This document shows positions 22,901 through 35,300 of a stretch of DNA of 64,000 nt, one piece after another. The notes under the pieces are model-generated. The model saw nothing but the letters and a program-made list of their open reading frames with translations, did not search any database and had not been told where the DNA came from. The DNA comes from Rapana venosa. Taxonomy: Eukaryota > Mollusca > Gastropoda > Neogastropoda > Muricidae. The stretch is from NCBI GenBank assembly GCA_028751875.1, contig CM054158.1:7633416-7697415 (forward strand), written 5' to 3'. The position numbers and the translations under genes were made by a program. Within the stretch, counting starts at the first letter, position 1. The number at the start of each line of letters is the position of its first letter.

Positions 22901-25900
22901 TATGTGGGACACAGGGAAAGTGGGAGTTGTTCACTGTATGGAGTGATTGTTTCAGGGATATGTGGGACACAGGGAAAGCTGGAGTTGTTCACAGTACGGA
23001 GTGACTGTTTCAGGGATATGTGGGACACAGGGAAAGCTGTAGTTGTTCACAGTACGGAGTGACTGTTTCAGGGATATGTGGGACACAGGGAAAGCTGGAC
23101 TGTAGTTGTTCACAGTACGGAGTGACTGTTTCAGGGATATGTGGGACACGGGGAAAGCTGGACTGTAGTTGTTCACAGTACGGAGTGACTGTTTCAGGGA
23201 TATGTGGGACACGGGGAAAGCTGGACTGTAGTTGTTCACAGTACGGAGTGACTGTTTCAGGGATATGTGGGACACGGGGAAAGCTGGACTGTAGTTGTTC
23301 ACAGTACGGAGTGACTGTTTCAGGGATGTATGTGGGACACAGGGAAAGCTGGACTGTAGTTTTTCACAGTACTGAGTGACTGTTTCAGGGATATATGGGA
23401 CACAGGGAAAGCGGGACTGTAGTTGTTCACAGTATGGAGCGACTGTTTCAGGGATATGTGGGGCACTGGGAAAGCTGGACTGTAGTTGTTTACTGTATGG
23501 AGTGACTGTTTCAGGGATATGTGGGACACAGGGAAAGTGGGAGTTGTTCACTGTATGGAGTGATTGTTTCAGGGATATGTGGGACACAGAGAAAGCTGGA
23601 CTGTAGTTGTTCACAGTATGGAGTGACTGTTTCAGGGATATGTGGGGCACTGGGAAAGCTGGACTGTAGTTGTTTACTGTATGGAGTGACTGTTTCAGGG
23701 ATATGTGGGACACAGGGAAAGTGGGAGTTGTTCACTGTATGGAGTGATTGTTTCAGGGATATGTGGGACACAGGGAAAGCTGGAGTTGTTCACAGTACGG
23801 AGTGACTGTTTCAGGGATGTGCGGGACGCGGTGAAGGCGGAGGACTACATCATTCAGAATGTCAAAGGGGAGACAGTGGGCCGCATGCCAGGGACCGTAC
23901 AGGGTCAGCAACTGGTCATACAGAACTGCCAGGTAGGATACAGCCACACACCCTTAGCCCTGTGTTACACTCCCTTAGATCTCTGTTTTGGAGGTGAAGC
24001 TTGCATGCATGCACGTGCGCGCATGTGTGTGTGTGTGTACACAGGTGCGCTGCCTCTGTGTCATTGTGGTGGAGTGTGCATGTGTGGATAGAAGAAAATA
24101 ACAACGTGTGCTTGTCTGTTCATGGTGTGCTTGCTGCTGTGTACGGTGAAGATGATGGATGGAAGGAATGCATGTGTGGGATGTACTCTGTCAGTCTGGG
24201 TGTGTGTGTTTGTGCAGTATTTATTATCATGCATTGTTGTGCCAGTGCATTCTTCTTGCAGCTGCCAAGAACAGTGATCACAGTGTCATTGTGATATGTT
24301 TGTAATGACAATTCCTGTGCATATATATTTGTTTTGGGGTTTTAGAGGAAAGTGTTAGGTATGCCCCTACAGTTACTACTACAGTAAACATGCAAGATAC
24401 TATTATGGGAAGTACATGTCTTGCATCATAATTTCTGTGCGCGCGTGTGTGTGTGTTCAAATTCATTTACCTTCTCTTTGCAAGTTGGGATTTGGGGCAA
24501 ATGAAGACAAAAAAATTAATGATGGATTTTACAATATGTAGAAAATCTGTACAAATAGAAAAATCCACTTGTAGAAAATCCTTAATCCATTCATGTGTCA
24601 TTCAAGTGGCAGTATCAACCAGTTAAAAGTGAACTAAAAGTTCAGACGTTAAAAAGGCTTTTATCAGCCCCTCCTTCCTGTCATTTCTTTTGCTGAAAAT
24701 GCTTTTTCCTGGTGATAGTTATGGCCAGAAGACAATGATGCTCACTCAGTCATTCAGTATCTCCATGTTTCAAATTTTCTATAGAGTTTTGTCCATGTTA
24801 TATATTCTGGATTAGCCTAGTGGTTAGAACATTGCGCTTGCAATCTGACAACCCGGGTTCGATTCCCGTTCAAGGGGATATTTTCCCCTGGAGTTAACAT
24901 CAGTGCAGACTCCAGTCTCCCCAAAAGTCTTTCGGATGAGACTATAAACCTTGGCCCCATGTGCGAACGCACGCAGAAATCTTGCGCACATGTTAAATCC
25001 TGTTCCGCTTTTCGTAAGAGTAGGCCATTGTAGGCCAGTGGGAATGGATGACAAAATTTACAAAACTGCATACACATGGGGACTGGGTGTAAAAAAGCAC
25101 ATAAGTGCTTATTCCATTATCCTTGATATAAAAGAATAAATAAATAAATAATACGTCCTCAGGCTGTTGGAAATAATATTATTACTCATGATGCCCTCCT
25201 AACATGGTGTCCTCTTAAAAAAATGCAAAGGAAAACCACATCTATGAAGTGTGTTAATACTGTAAAGTATTTTACTGGAGAAAAAAAGTAGCTTTCTCTA
25301 TAGCTATACATGTGCAGTTTTGTCACTTTGTCAGAAAAATACTTTGATATGGTTTTGGATGAGCTGTTGGGTGGTCTGGGCCTGAGTAATGTAGGCTGTT
25401 CACTGAGAGACTGAGAGAAAGAGGGGGACTGAGAGAGCATTCTGACTTTGTACCCTGCCATGATGTCAGCTGCTTTTAGTGCTGCATTGGTCCATATCGT
25501 AATGTGAAAACATTTCAATGGAATGGAATGCACTTGATTTTGAGCATGCCTCTGTGACGTGTCCTTCATGCCAGTGATTTCTCTGTGACCATTGGGCTGA
25601 TTAGTTTTTAAGGATACATATTTAGAATCTTCAACATATTGTGAAAACTATCTTGACACAAGGTCATAGCAGGCACAGTTTTACTGCCCCTTTCATCAAC
25701 CTTTCTTGAGCTCAATACAAAGATTGTTGATACCTACCTACATGAAATATTTAAATCTCTCCAAAATGAACATTACTGTTTGTCCTTCATGAACAGATTT
25801 TAAAAATAAAATAAAAAGTGTATCTGAAAAACTGCAATTTTCATTGTGTAAAGGAATGTATGATACTGTGGGGGTTGAATGTCAAGATAAAGTGTGTGGG

Positions 25901-28632
25901 GAAAACACTGTGTGGAACAGTGAATGAACTCTGTCCACTGCAGTCCCTCTCTGTGAACATTGTGTCAGGAGTTAATCTCGTCTATGTAGGTCCCCAGAGA
26001 ATGGTCTTGGTGTTTGGACAAAACTGTTGTATGCCCGCTAGTATAATTATTGGTGCACAGGTTCATGCATTGATTGACCTTGCCGGTGTCTTCTATTTTT
26101 AAAATGGGGGTGGCCGATTTCTAGAATGTTTAAAAATCGGATTTTAAAAATTTGTCAATGTCCTGCCGGAAAAACTGTAGATGATGTGATGTTGCAGGAT
26201 GCCAACATCTACATCTTTGATTACGTGGCTACCATCACCATAGATGACTGCACCAACTGCAACTTTTTTATTGGCCCCGTGAAACAAAGGTATGCTCCTT
26301 TCTTTGGTACAGCACTTGGTGCATGTGTGTGTGTGTTTGGGTGCCCATGAAATGTTCTTTGTTTGCTTTGTTAAGTTTTTCTGTTGCTCGCTTGTCTTCT
26401 TGTCTCTTTATGTTTTTTTGTTTGTTTTTTAAAAAATGATTTTTTGTTTCTTTCAATCTAGGTTTGTGGCTAAAGAAGCAGATAATGTTTCCCAGTTGTT
26501 TTGCTTGAAGTTGATGGGTGTATGGAACTTTTGCATGGTGTGATGCTACTGAGTATTCAGCGTCACATGGATTACATTCACTGCAACTCTGTAACTAGAC
26601 TCAGTTTCACATTAGTAACAAATTAGTGATAACAGAACAAGTGACCTACTCCACTTGTTCTTGTGATGAGACGGAGAACCTGCAGATAAGGCAAGGAAGA
26701 TCCGTCAGAATATTGTGTCTTGAATTAGATTCTAGCTGCAGAATTGGAGAGATGCTGTCTGATATATAAGGCCTGCATCAGACCTGTTCTCCTGTATGGC
26801 TCGGAAACGTGGGTTTTCACAACAACAGTCGAATGTTTGTTGAAGAGCTGTGAAAACCGAATAATACGCTACATGACAAAGATCAAATGAGAAGACAGGA
26901 TCACGAATGAAGAACTATGGAGAATATGCAAAGTTGATGATCTGAAGTCTGTGGCTAGTACCAATAGACTGCGCTGGTTTGGACATGTTCAACGGAAAGC
27001 AGACAACCACATCATAAAAAGAGCAATGAACTTCGTAGTGGATGGAAAGAGACCAAAGGGAAGACCTAGCAAAACCTGGGCTACCTGTACTGCAGATGAT
27101 CTTAGAGAAAGGGGCATAAATAAGGAGGAAGCTCAAAACAGAGAGAGATGGAGAAGGCTCATCAATGTCAAACCTCCCCTGGGAGAAACATGACAAAAAA
27201 GGAAGAAGAAGAAGAATTGGAGTGTTCAGTTTGGACAAAGTAAAATCCTAATCTTTGAAATGAAAAGCTCATTCTTTACTCTCTACTGTCTTCAGTTGGT
27301 AAGTGGGTAGTTTAATTGAATGACTTTTGAATGGGAAAAGGAAGAGTGCAAGAAGATACGTGTGTATATATAGGGTGATGGAATACTGTAGTGCCTGCCT
27401 GCAGCTTAAGGTTTTGGTGTGTGCAGCCTTTTCCTCCGTGACTGTCAGCAGTGTCGGCTTGTGCTGGCATGTCAGCAGTTCCGCACACGCGACTGTCGCC
27501 ACATCGATGCCTTTTACCTGTGTGAGAGCCAACCCATCATAGAGTCCTCCTCCAAGATGAGGTTTGCCTGCTTCAGGTACTTCTACCCAGAGCTGGAAAG
27601 TGAGTATTATTATTTTCAGTGTGAAAAAATGTTGTGACAGTCTGAGGGAAATGGATGTGGTTGGACACCCCTCTGAGAGGCTGGACATGCTTAAAGTGTC
27701 ATGTTTGATGGAGTCTTGTTTTTAATTTTGCTGACAAAATGAGGATCACTAGTACAGGATTATGGGCATTAAGAAATCGTGAATATGTAGAAAAACTGAA
27801 ACTACAATTATGAGGTACCAGGAAAAGCCTTGTTAACATTGTTGAATGAAAGACAGATATGTACTTAGTCGCAATTGATAAAGTTGCTAAATTCTTCTGG
27901 GCTTTATGTTCAAACACAGACCAAAGCTTGTTGGAATGAAAAGTCATTTAGTGAAAATTCATAAATTTTATCAGTAATCTGAAAAAAGTCAAATGGATAG
28001 CAGCTGTTGTTTTCATACCTACAATGTTAAAAAAACACCCAACTGTATTGTTTGCAAAGCTAATACCTGCCAGTTTTGGATGGTACAGATACCGATCTCT
28101 TCATGAGAAGGCTGCCAATAGCTGCCATGGTGGATTTTAGTGTGCCAGACATGTCTAAACAGAATCTAGGTTACTAATCAATTCAGAGAAGAGTATTATA
28201 AAGCAAACTTCTCTCCACAGTTCATAGACTTTGCGAAAATAGTTGCAGATATTTGGCAAATAAACTCTGGCACAAACGTATGTACTCTTGCATTGGTGAA
28301 TATTTGTGTGTAACATGTACTTTCACGAAGAGAGTGCATACATGTGCTGCATGCGTGCACATTGGCTGTCAGTGTCCTGCATGTTGTAGAAGTATGCCAA
28401 GTGTATCGTCTGTGATCCTGTAGTACAGATGTTTAAATGTTGGTTGATGATTTTTAACAGAGAAATTTTGCTGTTGTCCATTTGGTCACAGGTCAGTTCA
28501 AAGCATCGGGCCTTAGTGTTTTCAATAACAACTGGAGCAACATTCATGACTTCACACCAGTGCCGGATGAAGCTCCCAACTTTTCCTTTCTTCCAGAGGT
28601 AATTCACACATCATCATGTGCTGTTACTTTTT

Positions 28633-28676
<44 letters not shown>

Positions 28677-29312
28677 TATTATTATGTTTTGGTGGTGGTT
28701 TTGTTTACTGGAGAGCAGGTCTGTAGCAGTGGATACAGAATGAAGCCTAAATGCTATTGTCAGACGGACTCTACAGCTGAGTGGTTAAGACCCTTCAGTT
28801 CAGTTCTGTGGGTCCATGAAGCTGTGGGTTCGATTCCCCACAGAGGTGTCCGGTGAAGTAAGGGTGAGGATTTTTATTACTCCTTAAAGTGCAGACCTGC
28901 CAGTGCTTTAATGCCCATTTTGTTTATACATTGTATGCAGAAGATTAAATGATTATTCATATGAAAGATCCTGTAAGTCATGTAGGCATTTAGTGGGTTA
29001 CGGAATCAAAAACATACCCAGCATGCAAAAAAGATGAGCTGCTCTAAAGTCAGAATGTGTGGGCCAAAGCCAGTGGGCAGATATGCAGAGTGACAAGCGC
29101 GGGAGAAGACCAGGCTCTACACCACCCCACATAGCGAGGAAACGCAGAGAAGAACAGAGAAGAGTAAAATCATTCTTGTGCTGTTATTTCCCATCTTTTC
29201 CACTAATTTGACATGAAACAAACGTGATTGGGTGTGTGGATATGTGTGTATAAATGTATTTTAAAGAGGTGTGTGCACGCATGTGTTTGTGTGTGTGTGT
29301 GTGTGTGGTGTG

Positions 29313-29343
<31 letters not shown>

Positions 29344-32300
29344 TTGTGTGTGATATTGTTGGCAGGATGCCAAGGTGGAAGACTTTGTGCCATTACCGGC
29401 GGTGGAACCCTTCTCCACTATACAGGTTCACATGGACCCTGCCCAGAGCGCTGTTCCTCAGACTCTGGGAAAACGACGTAAACCTTTTGATGAGGTGCCT
29501 GAAGCAGTGAGGGATGGGGGGAATGTACTGTGTGTGCTTTTGGGGGTGGGTGTGGGAGTGTGTGTGTATGAGTATGTGGGAGTGTGTGTGTGTGTTTAGT
29601 GAGGGAATCGGGTTAACCAGGACGTTTTCACGGAATGGAGAGATACAAAATCATGGTTAAAAAAGGAATATTACCAAGGTTGGGTTAGTATGACAGAAGT
29701 CAGTTGGCTTTAGGAATACATTGAGAGAATGTACAAATACTAGGATCCCCCCCCCCAAAAGAATCACTGTTAAGTCATTGTGTCTTTTTTCAGCATTTGG
29801 CTTTAGGAAAATATATAACCACTTTGCTTGTTGAAAATGTAGAGATCTGATCCCCCCCCCTCCTCAAAAAAAAGCCTCCCCCCCCCAAAAAAAAAAATGT
29901 ATAAAGTATGTTGTGTTTTTCAGTGTTGCCTGATAGTCTTCTTCAATGACGGCGGTTCCTATGACAGGGCTGTCACTTTTCTGGACACCATGAGAAAACA
30001 GAATGTGAGTATGAACATTTCATTACTTTTTCCCTTTATTTCTGTCTTCTTTTTCCTTTTTTAACATTTGGATTCTAAATAGATTTTATATCACTTTGTT
30101 TGATTAAAAAAAATTTGAATCTATTTCAGTAATCCCTATTTTGTTTTGCCTTATGCTAGTTTGTTATATTTCATTTTATTATCTTTTTAGGGCTTTTGTT
30201 AATTCATTCTGTTACGTTTTATTCTATTTAATTTCTTTTTGATATTCTAGAATTTTGATTTTTTTGGGGGGTGTGAATTTCTTTTAGACTTCAAAAGAGT
30301 GTCCATGAATGATGAAAATTTTACCTCAGGTGGACTTTTTTTCCCCCTCCATTCAGTATTAAAAATTTGTTTTTACAAAATTGTATTTTAATATATGACC
30401 TCCAATAAAGGTAGGGACGGGATAGCTCAGTGGACGTTCCGCTATTAGCATCATTACCGATCTTTCACTGTTAACAGTTCCCATGTTCACCCAGCTGTAA
30501 ACGGGTACCTGCCTCTTTAGGGTCAGGGAAGGTAAGCAGCGAGGGAGAGGAGATGGGCGCCACCCTGCTCCCCTGAAAGGAGGTCATGCCTGCCAAAGGA
30601 TGGGACCCTTACTTCTACTTGTGAAGTGTTGTAGATCTTCTCTGAACCGCCAGTGCTTCCTCGTCCACATGGTATGCATTACGTTCTTTACATTTGTCTG
30701 ATACAGTGGTGTCGTCATGGTCACTTCAGATTGATAATTGAGTACCTTTTTTTCAGTCACTGCTGGTGGTATTCATGGACGGTCATTGATTGGTTTCGTC
30801 CACTTGATTGCTGCTGGGTCAGTGGTGGTGGTGGTGGTGGTCAGCTGTATGTAACAGTGAGTTATGTAAGATAGTAGTTTTGCTTACTCTGGAAGTGGTG
30901 ATCAAGCTCATTTAAGCGCCAGCGTGATATGAGCCGTGGTCGGTAGTTGGATGGAGTTTTGGGGTGGCTGGTGGTTGATTTACTCTTTTCATGTTAAGTA
31001 GTATTAAATAATAAGAAGGGTGGATAAAACCTTCTTAATTACCAGCCGCCATGGCACAGTGGTTAGTGCCTTGGGTTACGGACTGGAAGGTCGCGGGTTC
31101 GATTCCCATAAGAGTCAAGGGATTTTTCGGACTCCGGCCGACTCCTACCCAGAGTGAGTGTGCTGTGGGCTCAGTGGGAAGACTGTGACCACACAGTCAA
31201 GCTTCATCCACTTAATGGATGCAAGTTGGTTTGAGAGTGTTGCTCAAATTACATGACCAACACTGCAAGTGTCTGTATCTCTCGGGCCCAGTTGAAGCCG
31301 GGATATATTATGATAGTCAGCATAGAGTACAACCCTGTCAAGTAGTCTCAAAGCATATGCTTTTCCACAGCAGCATCATTATGTCATCCTCATTGTCATT
31401 GATCATGCAATAAAAGAAAAATTGCCTCTGATTCGGTGGTCCCAGTTGCTCTGGTCTCATGGTGACCTCAGATTCGGTTTGCCCATACACTTCTGTGCCT
31501 GTGGTGAGTTTGTGTCAAAGCCTTGGAGGCTGGAGGTTCATGGGGGACGGTCGTTGGAAGGACATTGTGGTGGTTGCCACGTCGGGTGGGCAACTCACTC
31601 AGTCTGGCTCCGCAACTGAGCTAATACTGTCGTTAGTAGGGGGCTTAGTAGGTAATGTCCTGCGTATGTTAGCTCAGAACAGGCACCACTGAACACCACC
31701 AAAGTGACCCAGCAGCAGTGCAGGGCCCTTCAGGCTGGTGGCCCCACGGCGGTCTGATAGTGATGGGCTTCCTGTGGACTTCTGACTCTGAGGATGAGAC
31801 ATAACGAGTCTGGGTATGGCTGTGGCGGGGAGATTGGAATGAGCAGCGTGGGAACAGCAGGACGGGGGACGTCACAGAAGATGAGGCAGCAAAAAAAAAA
31901 CCCAAAACCAAAAGCTTCTTAATCAATTAACTGTTAAACTTTCTCTCTGTATGTGTGTGTGTGGTTTATTTGTTTGATATTTTCACACACACAAACTTTT
32001 GGTGTTATTTATTTAATTGTTGTGTGTGTGTGTGTGTTTGACATGTGCAGCCTGACTGTGTGCTGGTGCAAACACGAGAGCTGACGATGCAGCAAGAAGA
32101 TGCCAGCCGTGTGTTTGGCTCCGACTCCTACTCCTCCGCTGTCAAACAGGGTGAGTGGTTTCTACTCCTTCCTTCCTTCCTGATGACTTTTCTCTTCACC
32201 TCACCACTGCTATTGGACCTTCAAGGAAGGAAGGAAGGTGGCAGGATGGTTAACCCTAGTAGCGCTAAATAAACAGCAACAAGCCTCACTTCTATTGGCT

Positions 32301-35300
32301 GAATTAACATTGGCTAGCATTGTTTTGGAGCATGGTGGGCTCAAACAACCCTTGATATTGATATATAAAACTGAATTAAATGTGTTAAGCTATAGATCAC
32401 TGGAAAGAAGAGATAATATGCTTTTAAATGAGTATAATTTTATAATAGTGTGTAGTGTTTATGATTATGTAAAAAAAAATCCAAAAAAAAAATCATGTTC
32501 GCACTACCGATCACTGTTCCACTGTCAGGGCCCCGGATCGATTTTAACACGATAAGCAAAGTTCTTGCGGTGCATAAATGTCATGATTAGGTAAACACTA
32601 TTTCTTGACATTAGTTTTCAAAAAATAAGGAGTTTGTATCACTTTATCGGTCACCAAATACTCGGAAAAGTTCAGCGACAGGATCGACGCCATCGCGACC
32701 GTCATGGCGGAATGTGCGAAGTGGTGGCTTTCTATGACAAAAATACAAAGATCGCTTGATTTCATGTGATGCAAAGTACTCAGCAGCATAGCGATTTGAC
32801 TCAACAACAGTTATTTCGAAGCCTCGTTGCGTCAAAATGAAGTAAAACAATCTGTGACGTCGAAAATCGCCGAGTAGCGAAAAAGTCCATCCAGCAAAAC
32901 TAGCACCGCTCGATTCAGTCCGATCGCGATCGATTTTTACCAAGTTTTTCAAAAATATTCCACAATCCTTACCTCATCGTCTCTCTCATTGTTTATTTCA
33001 ACCAAATCCAGCCTCTAAAACTCCTCCTCGCTGTCAATTTTGTAAAAAAGCTCGAAAAAACGCTTGAAGAAATTCTAGTGCAAACGCTGGCCGCCATTTT
33101 TGTTGAAGACGATCTCGGCTGGTCCGAAAAAAAAATTAAAATACACTCTTAACCAATCAGATTCTTCGTTGCTTGTGTGTGTCAAACGACCTTCACCCCT
33201 TTCTGCGGGCCTACAACGGCCTTAACATTCATTGGCTGACCTTTGAAAGCGAAAGTAAGCTTTCAACTATGACCACCCACGTCATCCCGGAATATTCCGG
33301 GATCCGCCACACAGCCTAGACCCGCCTTTCCCGGAATATTCCGGGAACCGCGCCACTAGGGTTAAGATGTTCGCCTGCCAACATGTAAACCGTGAGGTTC
33401 TGGGTTTGATTCTCAGCCCCGCCCTTTCTTCCCAGTTTGACAAAAAAATTGAACTGAATGTCAAAGTCCTTCGGATGAGACTGTAAACTGAGGCCCCATA
33501 TGCGAACGCATGCAGAACATCTTGCGCACATGTTAAATCCTGTTCCGCTGTTCGAAAGAGTAGGCCATTGTGTGCCGGTGGGAACAGATGACAAAATTTA
33601 CAAAACCGCATACACACGCATAAAAAATAAATTAAAAATGTCATCTGAGCGCTTTGATTTGTTGCTTTACAAAATTCAGCGCTATATAAATTCCATACAT
33701 TATTATCATTATTATTATTATTTCATCGAGACAGACTCAAAAGGCAGGGTGGTTAAGACAGTTCAACTTCAGTTTCATGGATCCATGAAGTTGGGGGTTT
33801 GAATCTCGGCAGCAGGGTCTGGCGAACTAAAAGGCAGATTTTTTTACAATCTCCCAGATCAACTTAAAGTGCAGACCTGCCAGTGCCCTTCAAATAATAT
33901 GCACTTTAAAGATCCTGTCACTGTCAGCATGTAGTGAGTTAAGGAAACATGAACATACCAAGCATGCATCCTGTAAAAAAAAAAGCTGCTCTGAAGTCGC
34001 AATGTGTCTGCTGAGGTCAGCGGGCAGACCTCCTGCAGAGTGACAAGCACAGGAGAAGACCCGGCACTACACATCCCACTGGTTAAGGGGAGACAGAGAA
34101 GAAGAGAAGAGAACGTTCAAGGCACAGCAGATTTTTCTGAGTGACATTCAGGGCGGTGTTCTCACTGATAAGTGGGTTGTGGCAGAGACACCCCTTCCCA
34201 GCTTTTGTCAGGGATTTTTGTTTTGTCTGGCTGTCTGTGTGTTTGTAGCTAGTGAGAGTGGGGTTTTGGTTTTTTATTTTTGTAAAAAAAAAATTTTTTT
34301 TTTACAACAGATGGTTGTCTAGGATGGATACCTTATGATTGTGGGGTTTGGTGTTTTGTGCGTGCACATTTGTAAAGGGCGTGTTTGCAGACTGGACCTC
34401 AAATCGATGACCTCTAACTGGTATGGGATGGGCAGTCTGGCTTTGCACCACACAGGGGATAGTCACTGTGTGTCCCTGGAGTGTGTTAATAACCTGTAGG
34501 CCGCTGCATTGCTCTGCCTGCGCAGACCTCTTTTTCTCCTGCATTGCAGTGCTGGTGCTGTGTGTAATGTGGTTGTGTGGTCTGTGTTCAGGTCCAGTGA
34601 TCGGCATAGAGTTTTGTGGCCTGGAGGTGGTGCGCAAGTGTCAGGAACGGGTGGTGGACATCATGATGGGCACCACAGGTAAAGCATTGCCTTCTTTTTC
34701 CATTCTCCACCCACTTATTATTACTGCATCCAGTAAAAGATAAAGCTTTTGGTTCTTAAAGAAATCATGAGTTTTAAGTATCAGACTGAGATACCACTTC
34801 ATTAGTGTACCAAAGCCACCACTTTCACCTGTTTGAGAGTGTGGGGTGTGGTGGCTGATGCCAAACTTGGTGATGCCAACAGGTGACTGTACCATCTTTT
34901 TTTTTTAATTTATTTTATATCCTTGGTCCTGCTGTTCCATTTTGCTCATTCAAACTCGCCATCACAGGTTGTCTTTGTCCCATCTTTAGAACGGGAAGTT
35001 CACAGGGAGCTTATCATGTCATACTGCCAAGAGGCTACCAACTAGAATGACCCTGCACTTCTGCTTGGTCTCTTCAGTGGTGTAAAGTGTTTGATCCAGG
35101 ATATGCTGGGGCACCATCTCCTAAGCCCTCTTCTGACAAAACTGTCATATATATGTATAGAGCCTGGCTGAGATGTCTGCCTGGAAGACACTCTGACCAC
35201 AGAGTCCCTGCAGTGACTGTCTCCCACAAACCTCCAGACCTTGAAGGCATTGACACGAACTCACCACAGACATGACAATATGAGAACCAAAACCAAGGTG

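Noticed and set aside
21529..23805. Open frames of more than 230 codons on both strands with repeated peptides ([20 protein letters not shown] and [20 protein letters not shown])
   Set aside because: They arise from a 63-bp tandem repeat divisible by three, lie in an RP2 intron, and have no homology beyond the repeat. They are not genes.
21345..23814. Regular repeats considered as a CRISPR array
   Set aside because: Units are contiguous without variable spacers, the genome is eukaryotic, and the unit matches the neighbouring exon junction.
32644..32952. Intact host gene on the minus strand
   Set aside because: It lies wholly inside a TTAA-flanked transposon and shows only a short transposase-like motif.
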